Assembly: GCF_020921035.1 (NCBI RefSeq)
Contig: NC_063151.1
Location: forward strand, 30,572,934-30,636,933
Direction of reading: 5' to 3'
Origin: Rhodamnia argentea
Lineage: Eukaryota > Streptophyta > Magnoliopsida > Myrtales > Myrtaceae
Length of the DNA stretch: 64,000 bases
Shown: positions 31,569 to 44,732 of the stretch, piece by piece
Layout of the letters: each line of letters opens with the position of its first letter
How positions within the stretch are numbered: position 1 is the first letter of the stretch
Translations under genes and position numbers: made by a program
The notes under the pieces: model-generated
Seen by the model: the letters and a program-made list of their open reading frames with translations, nothing else
Told to the model about the DNA's origin: nothing
Database searches by the model: none

Positions 31569-34500
31569 ATGTCCGGAGAAGGGTGTTGTTTTGTTGAGTG
31601 GAAAGAGCAATTTGTCTCCTTAGAGCGTGGCAACCGTGTGGTTCACTATTTCTTTAAGGGTTCTGCTGGGGAGACAATCCTTGCTGTCGTTGGCACAGAG
31701 AGGAGTGTCAGGCATATGTTCTATGTTGTTGCTGACGAGTTTGTGCAAGCTTTTGGCAGTCAAAGTTCAATACATGCCGGCTTCAAGTGGAGATCGAGAA
31801 GAGAAGTTGTTGATTGGCTGACATCTATGATATCAAAACACCGTGGTACGTTTTGAACCTTATCTTTTCCCCTTGCTGCTTGTAGTACCATGATATTGAA
31901 TAGACCATACAATGAATTGCCTCAGAATGAACAATAAAACAGCGTACAACGCTAGGAGGTCTCGTTTTTGCTTGCGTTTCGGTTTGAGAAGAGTGTACTG
32001 ATGTTGTGCATGGAACTAAAGAATTTGCAAAATTTCACAAGGACTTACAGGTTGTGCTGTTTTCGTAGTTGTTGAATTCAGAAATTCCATATCCTGGAGT
32101 TTATCTGAAGCAATCTTTGCCTGGCGGGGCATCAATATTTTATGCGAATAGTTTGTTGAAGTGCCTCTGCTATCATCTTTTTGAAGTGGATATGTAGACA
32201 TGCACTATTAAGTGCTCCGGCAAGATCCTTGCCTTCAATTTTTTACATAAGCTGATCTGTTATTTTAAAGATTATAGCTGCATGCTGGACTTGCACGGAA
32301 GTGCATAATTAGAAAGGATCTTGTGGGTACTACCAACTTATTATTGAATCTGTTGAAGGAAGTAAGCTTTCGTGGGCACAGCATTGAGTTCACATAGTTA
32401 AGTTTGTAATTGCATACTGCTGATGATTCAGAAGTTCTGGCCGGTGTCTTTGATGCAAGTTATTGGTAGAAGTAGAATGACCTTTGGATATGTCAGCCTC
32501 GTATGTTACCATTAAAAGGGACTGTGTCAGTATTTGCATATGGTTGAATACCTTGGTACTAAGCATGATGAAGCGTTTACTATTCCTAGTTCTCTATATC
32601 GTCGATTTGTGAAGAATGTAATGATAAGCTAATTCAACTATATTTTTGCATTTGCAGAATCACCAAAACTCCAAAAGTCACATGCTCTGAGAAATTTTGA
32701 GTTTCCTCTGAAGAGGTCACTAGCTCAGGTATCAGATTGCCAGGTACAATTTCCGTTTTCCTGCTGTCTTCTGTGTTTTGTGTCCGTGATGTTTGTTTAA
32801 TACTATCTTTTCAGGGTCGTCTGGCAAGCATACTTGGTGGGCATACCTCAGAAATTGTGTGGTCAGGTACTGCATGGACATGTGGTAAACAACTGAAGCA
32901 TTACCCATCCTTCTGCCGGAACGGGATTACAATAGCTGTAAGCACTAATTACTTAAGTTTGAACTCTCAAGCTTACGTGTATAAATTCATAGGTAGGAGG
33001 ACCTAGGGAAGTAACCAGGAGTTTTTTTATCGTGTTAGTTGGTGCATTCTTCATACTTCCAGTTGTCAGTCTTCAGTTTTTGCCATGTGAGAGACAAGAA
33101 AGTTCTGCAAGATTCTGTAAACCCGGAAACTTATTTGGTGATCTCTGATATAAGACGAAATGGTCCGTCATGTGGGAAATCTTGACTTTGAGGGAATTGG
33201 ATTTTCACATTGAGATGGAAATGTTATGCTTATTGTCGATTGCTTGCTTGTCAATATTAAGTCGCACTTTATAAATGCTTCATTATATCTACCGGATTGA
33301 ATCATAGTTTTGTCCAATGACGGGCGTAGTAAAACATTTGGCAAAAATTTTATGGACATGATATGATTTTTTCGACGAAATTTCTTCTAAGTCCTGACGG
33401 ATGACAGCATTCCTCCCAGTAAGACCAACCCCATCCCCCTGGGTTTCTGCCACTGTGTTATGTGAATGAATATTACTACTTTTCATGTGTAATCGTAGAT
33501 GTGTCAATCTCTATATGTGATCTGTAAAGTTCCATCAGTTTTTATGGTATTGCTTCCCTCAGATTTGCTTTGTGATGGGCATCCCAGTTAAAATCACATC
33601 TTTGTTATGTCATGGGCCTCCTGATTTTTCTAAAATTCTTTCGTGTTGTTACTGCTATGTTTTCTCCTGACATGCTTTTTATGTTGTCAGATTCATTCGT
33701 TTGTATTTGTCATGGGCAAGGGAGAGACTCGCTATCTTGCTTATTTGGAAGACATGTATGAAGACAGAAGGGGACAGAAAAAGGTCAAAATAAGGTGGCT
33801 TCACTACAGTGATGAAGTCAAGGGTGTAACACCTATACGAAATCCTCATCCCAAGGAAGTTTTCATTACGCCTTATGCACAGGTCGTCAGTGCCGAATGT
33901 GTTGATGGTCCTGCTACAGTACTGACACGCGAACATTACACTAAGTGTTTGGCTTCTGTTCCTCATGCGTTATCATCCAAAATATACCTATGTTTCAGAC
34001 AATTCAGAAATAACAAAGTGAAGTCATTTGAGCTTAGCAAATTGAGGGGCTATTTCGATCAGCCCATTCTCTCTTGTTTCCTTGCCAGCCCCTTGCAACA
34101 GCCAGACACAGCATGGAATGGTCTGACTGGGGAGGAAGACGAAGATTTAACCTCAGGTCCTGATGTTAAGGTGGGTGGTAAGAGGACAAGAAGTTGCAGA
34201 GGCTACAAGAGGTGCGTTACAGCTTATTCTGGAGTAAAAAGATCTGGAGGAGATTTTGCCAATCTGACATACGAACCTGCAAATAAGAAATTAAATGATG
34301 GTTTGTTGGCTTGGAGGTTGCTATCTCTTAAGCATGTTAACTCTCAGCCTCGATTTTCTCCACGATTTAAAGTTGGTGAAAAGATCGAATTGCTATGCCA
34401 AGATAGTGGCATCCGAGGCTGCTGGTTCAGGTGTACTATTTTGCAGGTGACCAGAAAGAAGTTGAAAGTCTGTTATGATGACTTGAAGGATGACAATGGA

Positions 34501-35745
34501 AGTGCCCATCTTGAGGTACACTAACTTTTTCAATGCTCTAAGCGCAAGGTTCTCTTGGTTATTATTAAGATCATTTTTTACTCCGGGATGGAATTATCCT
34601 AAATGTTATAGTCCCTAAGATGGAGATGTTCATATTTAAGCGAAACTAATTGAAAAATCCCTTTTCTGATATGCTGTGTACCTTGAACCTTTTAAATGTT
34701 CACTTTCCCTTTTTTCCATTATTAGGCTTAGTTGTGGATGAAAAAAACAAATATAACCCATGCTCATAGTCCATCCTCTACTTGCATGTTTAACAAGCTC
34801 ACTCTATTCTCCATTAAGTTGGCAATTGACGCTTTCAATGCCGGTGTAGGAGTGGATACCTGCCGTCAAATATGCTGCTCCTGATAAGCTTGGGATGAGG
34901 GTTTCAAGCCGCCTAACAATCCGGCCTATTCCATCTTCTGTTGATCAAAGCAAACCACCTCTTGATGTTGGAGTGGCGGTGGATGCATGGTGGAGTGATG
35001 GCTGGTGGGAAGGGGTTGTAATAGGGGTCAATGACAGTGAAGATGATAATCTAAAAATTTATTTTCCTGGTATGTGTGTCAAAGAAAAATGATAATAAGT
35101 TTGCGCTGTCTCGTATCTTTGCATTGATCTGTTCTCTGCTTCTATTTCTGTTTCTTCTAATTTTTTTCTTGATAACCGGAAAAAGTAATGTTATTCTTGG
35201 TGGTATTAGGTGAAAACTTATTCATGAGCATGCAAATGAAGGATTTGCGGATTTCTAGAGATTGGGTGGGGGACAGATGGATTGATATCAAGGCTAAGCC
35301 GGATATTCTTTCGGCCATGACTTCTGCTGTTGCCCTGGATTCTAAGCATTCAGTGTCATCAACTATGATCAAAGAAGTCAAGAGTGATGATGTTACTGCG
35401 TCAGATGCAGACACAACTACTGCCATTGAAGTCATTTGTGATGAAGGGAAGCTCAACTGTGCCACAACCCGTTCTAATGGCCTTGCAGAAGATGTTGACC
35501 CTGCTGATGATAAGAATCTGTCACCATTAATACACGAACGCAATGAAGATGATGATTACTACAAAATTAATGACATTCGCAATCACGAAGGTGACATTGG
35601 AGGTAGTGATGATGATGATGACATTGACGATGATGATGTAGAAGATGAAGTGCAAAGCGATGATGACAATGCCCTAGATATGGATGCATCAGAAGCTTCT
35701 GCACAAAATTGTAAACTGATGGAGATTATGGAAGTGGTAGCATGA
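31569..35745 (+). CDS. BAH and tandem agenet (Tudor-like) domain protein
   Basis: Six coding exons with GT-AG junctions that all keep frame: 31569-31845, 32658-32743, 32815-32937, 33691-34515, 34850-35069 and 35210-35745, giving 688 aa. The N-terminus ([20 protein letters not shown] and following) is a domain shared by the plant BAH/agenet family. A BAH domain occupies about residues 165-290 ([20 protein letters not shown]...[12 protein letters not shown]), and two agenet modules about 385-510 ([38 protein letters not shown]). The C-terminal tail from about 620 is strongly acidic ([15 protein letters not shown]). Such proteins are nuclear chromatin readers: BAH domains read modified histone tails and agenet modules bind methylated histone or nucleic-acid ligands. 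Position next to QRT1 matches Arabidopsis At5g55600. The specific ligand is unknown. Confidence 0.92.
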
Positions 35746-36670
35746 CACGAGATGCCGTTTCATAGGAGAATAGTGGAGCTCTCCATTTGGTGTAGGAAAG
35801 ATTTGGCAGTAGCTGTGTCATTTGCGTAAAAGTCATGGAATCATTATGTCCAAGTCTTGTAAATATTAACAGTTGTCTCAATCCGCCGCTCTAGCTGTAT
35901 GTATTGTAGTGGGTTTAGGATTACCAAGGTCTCAGCTTCAACTAATTGTTTCGAAGTCCGGATATAGAAGCTTGGCATATGGTCCTTTTCTGTAGAGGGG
36001 CTTTGAAATGTATCGTGCGGGTGTATCCACGATTATTAAGCCTGTTCTTCTGTTAGCGCCGGATCGCAATGTGTGATGACCTATATTGTGCACCAGAAGT
36101 TGTTTCCTCTTTGATCTTCAAGTCATAATCTCTTCTTACTGCTGCAAACTTGTGTGATAGTTCACGGACTTGATCATGCCCTGGAGTGCTCCTTTGGTTC
36201 GATCAACGTTTTGCCAAAAGTTAAGCATAGGCATCTTGCGGTGAAGTTGATCAGATATTGCGCAGATGACGTCAAGTTGGAGTTGAAAAGTCTTACATGT
36301 GGGAAGAACCTATTGATTCGTTTCTTTTCTAGGGGCTCGACTTTCTTTTTTTTTTTGTCTGTTTGGTTCCCTTTTCGATATGTCATTTGCTTTTAATCCC
36401 AAAATAAGAGAGAAGGAACAATTTATCACATCTTACATTGCTGATATTCCCTTTTTGCTTGAGCAATAATTACTTGGGGTATCTTGGCTACAACACTGTA
36501 TATATGTATTATGGTCGGTGACCACTCGGGCCACCGGAAACACACGCCCACTTACCTTTACATCAGCATTAACCTAGTCATGTAAACATGATATGGAAGA
36601 GAGAAGGAACTCCTCAAAATCGCCCTTGTTTGCTCGAGGATACACACTCGAAAGAAGGCCCTGGAGAATT
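35746..36670. other. Convergent 3' flanks of the agenet/BAH and QRT1-like genes
   Basis: The two genes point toward each other. The interval contains the 3' UTR of the agenet/BAH gene (to about 36100) and that of the pectinesterase gene. No additional gene is supported; a T10 run sits near 36345. Confidence 0.45.
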
Positions 36671-37945
36671 TCAGAGCCTAAGCCATCGCTCTCCTTGAAT
36701 AAATTTCTTATCCAGGAATTGTGTCGCTTCCTCGTGACTGAACGTCTTCGACCACAGTACTCGCCCCCTTTTGTCAGCTCCTCTGCCTCTGCATTGGTAC
36801 TCCCCGAACACCGCGGTCCTATCCAAAAACACAGCCAGTCTTAGAATCGCATTAGTCCTCGGAACATTCAGTTCAAATGACTCGGGACGTTAATTGTTTG
36901 GACATTTTCGAGGATGATAAATTTACTTTTGCCTGGAAGGGTGGTTCCAGTCGCTCCATCCCGGAGGAGTTATGATGTTATCGATGTAACAGTGGGAGTA
37001 CACTGCTCGCGAATATTCTCCCCATGCTCTCCCCAAGTAGATGTTGCCAGTTCCGTTGATGACACAATTGACAAAAGAAAACCCCGAATCATCGCTCGGT
37101 GAATCCCTGTGATGAGCCGCGATCGCCCTGAAATTCTTTGCCGTCGAGTGAAGGACACACTCCTGCCACGTTTTAGTCAAGTTTAGAATTCTATCGGGCC
37201 AAAACAGATGCTGCCGAAATCAATTACAGGCGGAAAAACAAAAAAAAAACCCAACATTTCCCTGAAAATATAAGTACCTCGTAGAGTGAGGTTGATTTGC
37301 CAAAGATGAAGTCCACACTTCCCTGGATGAAACACTGGTAGAAGTAATGAGAGCCGGTGTCATCTAGGAGTGTGTCCTGTGTCCCCAGCACTCTGACCCT
37401 GTAGAACATGGCTTTATCTCCGGAGACTCTAAGGGCCACCGCTTGCATTCCATAACCCCCTGGGACTGCAACCACTGTATTCTGTCACCACCCAACCCCA
37501 TCAAACACTTGACCTCCAAATTTAGGTTCATGTTTTAGTTACTCTCCTCTTTTTCTTTTGGGCAGGTATTATGATAACAGGAAAACCCAAAACATGCTCA
37601 AGCGTTGATTTTCCTTTTTCCTTTTAAGTTTTGCCCTTCCCTTTTTTGGGATTATTACCTCGAAGGTGATTCCATTTGCACAGAAGAAATCAGATTCTAC
37701 AGTCACGGAGGCTGATCTGTAGGTTCCCAGTTCGCTGCCATCTGCGTTTTTGTCAGAAGCCTTGTCGTGCCAGGTGATTATGGTTTTTGAGTTCTGGTCT
37801 TCATCTCCAATGAAGGAAATGTATGGCTTGGAACTTGGCACATGAACCTTCTCTCTGCACAAAACATGAATTCTCAGTAACGCCTCGATCTTGATTCACT
37901 CGTCATCACCCCATAATAATAAGCTCGTTCTTATTAACCATATGA

Positions 37946-37988
<43 letters not shown>

Positions 37989-38619
37989 TGTCCCACGTTA
38001 CTTCCCATAACGCCCACGTAACAGCTGTTTTCTTTTTCGGGGAGAAAACGAATCATGCTCGCAGAAACCGCCAACCTTTTAAGTAATTCGTCCGTTAATG
38101 ATGGAAAAAGCTGAAGTAAGCAAAAGCTCAAGCATGACCTTGAAAAAAAAAAAAAAAAACCGATGAATTCACCAGAAAAAGATGTGATTTTTGCAGTGGA
38201 TGTGTATAGGCCTTTCGAGATTCTATGGTGGTGGTGCTTTTTTCCCGACATGGGTTGACGCAATTTTTGGAGGACTACGAAGTAAGTACAATGGCAACGT
38301 CCTCAAACCTGTAAGTTCCTGGAAGAATGAGAATTTTCACTCTCCGCGAGTTGTTCTCCGGAACCATGTCGACCGCACCTTGAACTGTGATGGAATCGCC
38401 GCGGCCGTTCTTGTCGACGAAGATCACTCCGCTTCGATTAGACTGATCATTTCTTCTCGAGTACAACTCCTCTCGGATCATGTTTTTGTACTCATTCTGA
38501 TTCACTCTCACGTCATCCCAACTGATGTAATCCTTCTCTGCCATGACGCACGTCACTTCAACCTCACTCACAACACTCAGAACCATGACGGCACCCAAGA
38601 GAGCTGATGTGAGATCCAT
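36671..38619 (-). CDS. QRT1: QUARTET1-like pectin methylesterase
   Basis: Five exons on the minus strand, all with GT-AG sites: 38619-38309, 37854-37659, 37481-37278, 37162-36927 and 36818-36671, giving 364 aa (Arabidopsis QRT1 is about 380). The start [20 protein letters not shown] is a secretion signal. Catalytic landmarks of carbohydrate-esterase family 8 are intact: GTQDTLLDD (first Asp), [12 protein letters not shown] (second Asp) and YLGRAWG (Arg), plus the C-terminal GWSDW and WSKTF motifs. There is no PMEI pro-domain, so it is a type-II PME. The ending ([10 protein letters not shown]) and the [17 protein letters not shown] block resemble QRT1, which demethylesterifies pectin of the pollen mother cell wall so that tetrads separate. 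Intron 1 holds a long GA microsatellite. Confidence 0.92.
37950..37982. repeat. (GA)n microsatellite in QRT1 intron 1
   Basis: An uninterrupted run of about 15 GA dinucleotides lies between the first two coding exons of the pectinesterase gene. It is likely to be length-polymorphic. Confidence 0.95.
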
Positions 38620-40517
38620 CGTCTTCACTTGGTGAATTACTGCAACTTCCGTCTCAAGATTCAGTTCTTGTCTCGAAACCCACCAAAGCAACAGACTTTA
38701 AACATCCTCATTCAGCTGTGGGTTTCTGAAAATTTCTTTTCCCTTTTTCCTGGTAAAAGAACTTCGAGGGTCTCCACGGTTTTCGTCAGTTGAAAAAGAA
38801 GAAAGGGAGAAGGAATGCGAAACAGGTGAGTACAATAAATATGGGAGCGTGCAGGTGAAGTGTCTGTTCCACCAACGTACGTTTATGACAAGGGCAGACA
38901 AGAACATATCGCATGTCATGCAAAAGCGTTCGTGGGTTCAATCAAATCATACAAAAAAGTTCGAGGAAAGTACAGAAGATGGGGTTGGTGTTTGAAAAAA
39001 CCCACGCACTGAATAAAGTGAAGCAGACAGTTATGGCTTGATCATCACTGGCCAGTCATGAGAGTTGTGCTCGAAGGGAAGTTCTGAGGAATTTCGAAAA
39101 GAATTTGGGAAGTTGAAATGCACAGTGAAGAAAATGGATAGAGCGGTTTGTTGATGAGTCGTTGGAGGGAGAGTGGAAAAGAAAGCAGTTATATGTTTTT
39201 TTTTTTACTTTTTTGGAGGTGAAGCTGAAAGATCCCAAAAGGGAAGTTTCAAATGTGGTTAGAAATGGGAGGTTAAGTCTGTGGTAAAAGTAAATTGAAT
39301 CCAAGCTTTGGGTTAGGATCAGATGGTGAGCTCCCCACACAGGTTCAGTGCAGGGAGGCTTTGCTGTGCAGGGGTTACATCAAGCAACCGATCAAGTGAC
39401 AACGACTGTTTTCGGTACGTGTTACAACTGTACTTTTTGACAGTTTTAGGATTTGATTGGCCTATCAAGCGCACCACTGCACTTATCCAAAAAACTCTCA
39501 TTGGCCTCTTAGGCTGTGATATCGTGTTAGTGTGACGGGTTCTAGAAGTTTTCAAAGCAAAATGTTGCAAGGAATTATCCAAGATGACCACGTGAACCTT
39601 AGAACCCTCTCTCGAGCACTTTAGAACATTTTTCTAAGACATATATGGAAAATGTGTACTTGTATTTTAGAGATTATTGTTCAATTTCCATCGCAAGATT
39701 GGATTTAAAATTGGGTTTGAGATCGACGGTTGTAACTAAAGGGGGTTTTTGTATATATAGGTATCCCTGTCGTTTGTATTTGCTTAGAAATACAATCGCA
39801 AATTCGAAGTTTCTTTCTAGGTTCTAATTTTCGCATGTGTGACGCGAATTCACTCAGAAATACAATCCGAAGTTCAGAGCTTCTCCCCGGTCGACTTAGG
39901 AAGAAGTTATAAGGTCAGTAAGAGAACGCCTTATGAATCAACCTTCGAAAGAAATTCAACTGTGTCAACCAGCCCGTGACATTAGCATGTGACTTGATTT
40001 TATAACATTTTTAAAATACGAGATCATTAATGAATAAAAAAGAATACGTATTTTATATATATAAATGTACACGCGAACGTGAACTCTTTTATATTATTGA
40101 TTGTCACATGTATATGCTGAATGAGATATGTATTCATATATATGATGGGATTCTTTTTTATTATTCATGTTGAATGAGAGAGCTCAACGTCTATATGTGA
40201 AAAACAATAGAGTATGCTTCCGAATGAACTTGCTCAAATAAGTGGGATAGAGTCGGTTCACCCCACGTCTAGTGCTCAAGCCCATATTAACATAATGCAA
40301 AAAACATTTTGGGCCGAAGAATAAGCCCAATTCAGTTGGTATATCCATACCCGAAAACCCGGCCCATCTTGAGCTGGACCCTCCAAGTCCAAGGCTATTT
40401 CTCTCTCGTCATCACTCGGAAAGTGTGGATAACACTGGGAAGCGAGAAGCGAAGGTCTGCGAGCCTAAGCACAGAGCAAGAAGAAGATATCCGATACCCT
40501 TATAGCAGATTCGAAGG
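38620..40517. other. Divergent promoter region between QRT1-like and RPS10 genes
   Basis: Contains the 5' flank of the pectinesterase gene (minus, from 38620 up) and that of RPS10 (plus, to 40517). It is AT-rich with a TATATATA tract at about 40055-40062. No further gene is supported. Confidence 0.45.
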
Positions 40518-42084
40518 ATGGCTTCATGTTCAATCTCCGCCGCCTTATTCTCTTCCTTACCCGTCGCCAATTCGCACACAATTTGCCAGAAACCCAAGCC
40601 CTCACTTGCGTCCTTGCCCTCTCCGAAGGCGTTAAAGCTCAAGACTCTGAAAAGCTCGCAGGCGGCGAAGGTCTCGGCAGCTCCTGAAGCTCTGGACGCT
40701 CAAGAGACTCTCGATGGACCCGATTCTGGTGCGGTCGAGGTTCGTTCGCTCTCTCATCCTTCTGAGGGGTCGTGTTTGTGTTTCCGTTTCGTTGCGACGT
40801 GGGAAATGGAATGAAGAGAGCGATTACATTGCTTTCTTGAATTTGTTGGGGGTGTTGTGATGGATCTTTATTGAAGGATGGGCGGATAAAGTGCATGAAA
40901 AACTTCAAGCATTGTTCTCGTCGGAAATTTCGAGAAAGGATAAAAGAGAACTGTTGCTCACGGAGAGAGAATCAGTTTCTTTTCGATTTGAGTATGTAGA
41001 ACTGAGTAATTGGTCGGAGCAAATACGTTCGGAGACACCTAGGAAACTGGATACTATTACTTCCTTACGTTTGTTAACGATAGAGTTTAGGGTGCTAAAG
41101 CTCAAGAATCAGTAAAATCCCTGTCAATAATAGACCTGATGGTGGGTTTGGAACCCTACTTCAAAGGAAAGAAAAAATATTTTCATCACCCACGACCACG
41201 AAAATAGTTAGCCATATATTGTTATCGATAATGAAAATATGTTTCGTTGACTAATTTTTTTAAGCAATATAACCATTTACTTTATGGAAATATTTTTTAA
41301 ATCTTGAATTTTCCGTGAAACAAACGCACCCTTAATGTCTCCACTCTCTTTATTTTCCTTGAATCTGATGATATTAGGATGTTGAGGCCTTTTTCTTGGC
41401 ATTGATCGCTTAAGAGTAATGCAGGGGCATCTTTTTCATATCTCGTTGCTGGTGTTTGTATTTCGTTGAGGAGAAGATTTTAAATGCGGAGCTTAGTAAT
41501 TTCATATTAAGGGCCAAATGACTACACCTCCTTCTTCCCTCACTATCCATACGCTCAGGATTCAGTCTCCCCATGCTTCCCGTCTTACAACTACCGAGAT
41601 GAATCACGCGACAACAACGTTAAGAAAGTCTGGCATCTCGTGGAAACAAAATGTTTGCCCCTGAAAGCCATGCATTGAAGAAGGGTGCTTGTCATTGGTG
41701 GAAGACGTATCGCATAGTTTTTTGCCACTGTCCTTGTTTACAAGAGTATAATTTTCTTTTTATGTTTCTCAGATGGCTCCAAAGCAGAAAATCAGAATCA
41801 AGCTTCGATCTTATTGGGTGTCCTTAATAGAGGACTCTTGCAAGCAGATAATGGATGCTGCTAGGACTACGAACGCGAAAACTATGGGTCCTGTGCCATT
41901 GCCAACCAAGAAGAGAATCTACTGTGTTCTCAAGTCACCGCACGTGCACAAGGACGCTCGGTTCCATTTTGAGATCAGAACCCACCAGCGCCTTATTGAT
42001 ATTCTTTATCCAACTGCACAAACAATAGATTCTCTTATGCAGCTTGACCTTCCTGCCGGTGTAGATGTTGAGGTCAAGCTTTGA
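40518..42084 (+). CDS. RPS10: Plastid 30S ribosomal protein S10 (uS10c)
   Basis: Two exons, 40518-40739 and 41773-42084 (donor GAG|gttcgt, acceptor tttctcag|ATGGC), 177 aa. Exon 1 (MASCSISAALFSSLPVANSH...) encodes a Ser/Ala/Lys-rich chloroplast transit peptide plus a short acidic linker (EALDAQETLDGPDSGAVE). Exon 2 encodes the entire ribosomal core beginning MAPKQKIRIKLRSYWVSLIE and ending LDLPAGVDVEVKL, the bacterial-type uS10 fold that binds the 30S head. The exon boundary thus coincides with the transit peptide/mature border, and exon 2 itself starts with Met, as expected if a targeting exon was added to a transferred plastid gene. It matches the plastid rather than the mitochondrial or cytosolic (S20) paralogue. 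Its 3' flank is tandemly duplicated. Confidence 0.95.
41150..41332. mobile_element. MITE-like remnant in RPS10 intron
   Basis: The right end reads ttttccgtgaaacaaacgcaccc; its reverse complement, gggtgcgtttgtttcacgg, matches the terminus of the 8862 and 11262 elements. A degenerate left end (ggtgggtttggaaccc...) lies near 41150. The interior is AT-rich with atattttc motifs. It is intronic and non-coding. Confidence 0.45.
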
Positions 42085-42995
42085 AGAAGCACCTCTCTTG
42101 GTTAGGCAAGGTATCTTCACAGACTAGAGGTTTGCTTTCTCTCACTTTTGATTTTAGCATAGTTGTTCTGTTCGGTGATTGCATCTCTTCGCCAGTCGCT
42201 GAACAAACGAGAGAAATGTAATCTGCCTTCAGTTGGTTGTAAGTTAAAGATATGTACCTATCATTTTGTAACCAACTCATGATTTTTCTTAGCACAAGAT
42301 TGATAGAAGAAAGCATTGCAATTGTCTCTAACATAATGCGATGATGACATCGAAGTGTTGGAGCAACATTTAGAGGTTAGATTTGGATTCTTTACAAGAG
42401 AGAATCTCGTAGATCTACCATAAGTTCTAGGCAGTAAAATCCTTATCATTGGACAGCCACGACTTCAAAAGGATTATCTGTAAAATGGGGCTCTGCGCTT
42501 ATGAATTCTTTAAGTTGTAACTTGTGATTAAATTAACTTTGAAGAAGCACCTCTCTTGGTCAGGCAAGGTATCTTCACAAACTCGAGGTTTGCTTTCTCT
42601 CACTTTTGATTTTAGCATAGTTGTTTTGTTCGGTGATTGCATCTCTTCGCAAGTCGCTGAACAACGAGAGAAATGTAATCTGCCTTCTGTTGGTTGTAAG
42701 TTAAAGATATGTACCTATGATTTTGTAACCAACTCATGATTTTTCTTAGCACAAGATTGATAGAAGAAAGCATTGCAATTGTCTCTAACATAATGTGATG
42801 ATGACATCGAAGTGTTAAGGCAACATTTAGAGGTTAGATTTGGATTCTTTACAAGAGAGAATCTCGTAGATCTACCATAAGTTCTAGGCAGTAAAATCCT
42901 TATCATTGGACAGCCACGACTTCAAAAGGATTATCTGTAAAATGGGGCTCTGCGCTTATGAATTCTTTAAGTTGTAACTTGTGATTAAATTAACT
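42081..42995. repeat. Tandem duplication (2 x ~458 bp) of the RPS10 3' flank
   Basis: The sequence starting ttgaagaagcacctctcttg at 42081 recurs at 42539, and both copies run in register to gtgattaaattaact (about 42537 and 42995). Identity is high, with a handful of substitutions and a few small indels. Copy 1 begins at the RPS10 stop codon, so it contains the original 3' UTR, and copy 2 is a second, downstream 3' UTR-like segment. The unit boundary is a short microhomology (ctttgaagaag). Confidence 0.95.
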
Positions 42996-44732
42996 TTTGC
43001 TGCTGGTTCTGAGAACTTGAAATCCGGCCACTCTCTTCTGGGTTTTGTGCAAGTTGTTTGAAATCTAAGATATCAAATAGAACTTCCCTTGTATAATGAT
43101 AGTTCATTGGACAATAACCTTTGCCTGGCTTGTGCTGGGTTCCCCCCAATTCTGGTTTTGGGCAGTGCCATGATACAAGTTCTCATATCTTGTAAGCATA
43201 ATGGTCTCAGGTGGTCTTCAGATATTAGTAGCGATGTATCCTTTCCTATAATTGCTGCCTTCAGCAGTTACCAGGCAATTTTAGCAGAATGGTCCAGAGA
43301 ATTCATTGAACTATATATATTCTGAAGTTAAATGGAGAATGACACAATCGTTTTGGAAGGCGGAGCGAAGAGCTGAGCGGAGTCATTTCTAAATTCTCAT
43401 TTCCGGTTTACTTAATTCAACTGTCTTTCAAGTTCATGGTTCGCTAGCATGTTTAGAAAGTTTCTAACAAGTAATGCGGAATTACTAACGTCGTGTTTTA
43501 GTTACATTTACCCTTTCAGTGAAAAGCGAAAGATCTCAAGCGAGTTTGCTTGATGCTGGAACTGTTGCGCGTTTCATGTCATACTTATGTTTACTTACCA
43601 TCACGGCATCACCTAATTGCGAAAAACTTCCAGCTGTTCTGATGACGAAGAAACTTTGAAATCCCAACGTCGCCTAATCGCAAGGACCACGGACGAACAT
43701 GTAGGAGAAAAGCCAGCCTTTTAACTTGGGTTGCTGGGCAAGAGAAAACTCCGAGCCTTGTTGGGAATCGGAGGATTCTCCTTTGAGAGCTTTCTTATTC
43801 TCCGAAGTTAAAAAGTGATTAGAAACATCGATTCACGTTTAACCCCTTTCCCAAGTCAGTTCACCGGAAAGGCGTTCCGGCAAATGTCCCGATTTGATCT
43901 CACAGTTATTTGATGGCGTAACTTTTGATTAAATTGAAATTGGGGAGACAATTGCATCCCGGCCCGCATCCCGTCATTGTCGGACTCCTCCAAATTGAGG
44001 AGGAGATCAAGGAAAACTTACTGAAAAAGACCAAATATTTACGAGAACTTCAAATGATATTTTCAACGTTATATTAACTAAAGCTTGCAATTGCATTTTC
44101 GCTTGCTTTCCTCTCATTTGGACAACCGTCGCTCCACAATGAAAGGTACGATATCGTAGTTCACCTTCTACTCCTCTTTCGAATCAACGCAACAACACGA
44201 GAATCGGTCAAAAGTCAATCGTTCATGTTTCCTCCACATTCGCTATAATAAATGTACAAATCAATCTTCCCTTTCTCCATCGTCATCTTCTTGGTTTTCA
44301 AAATTGAAAGCTTGTGCCGCACGTCGCCGTGCTTGACAAAGCTTTTGATTCGTCTTTGGATGACGGAAGTAGAATATTCGGGCGGGGAGGAGGGGGAATA
44401 TGATGCCGACATGTGATGGGCCGCCATAAGATCCGAGGATCTATAAAAAAGAAGTGCTTTAAACAATATATCCTCGTATTAAATAAATAGACAGTACGAA
44501 AGAATTCGTCTTATATTGAATTAGATGTGACGATCCTGTGGGTTTGACGACCCTCGGGAATTTTGGTTGTCTAGGCATATAGCATATTGGCATGCTCTTT
44601 AGCATCTCGAAGGGGCAACCCCTTGCTTCATCGCACGTGCGAGGGAGATGACTCCGAATCGATCGCTCCATCGTATTCACTCGTAAGGGGACGTACTTTT
44701 CGAGCGAACATGCGTTGAAAAAGCTCCTTAGA

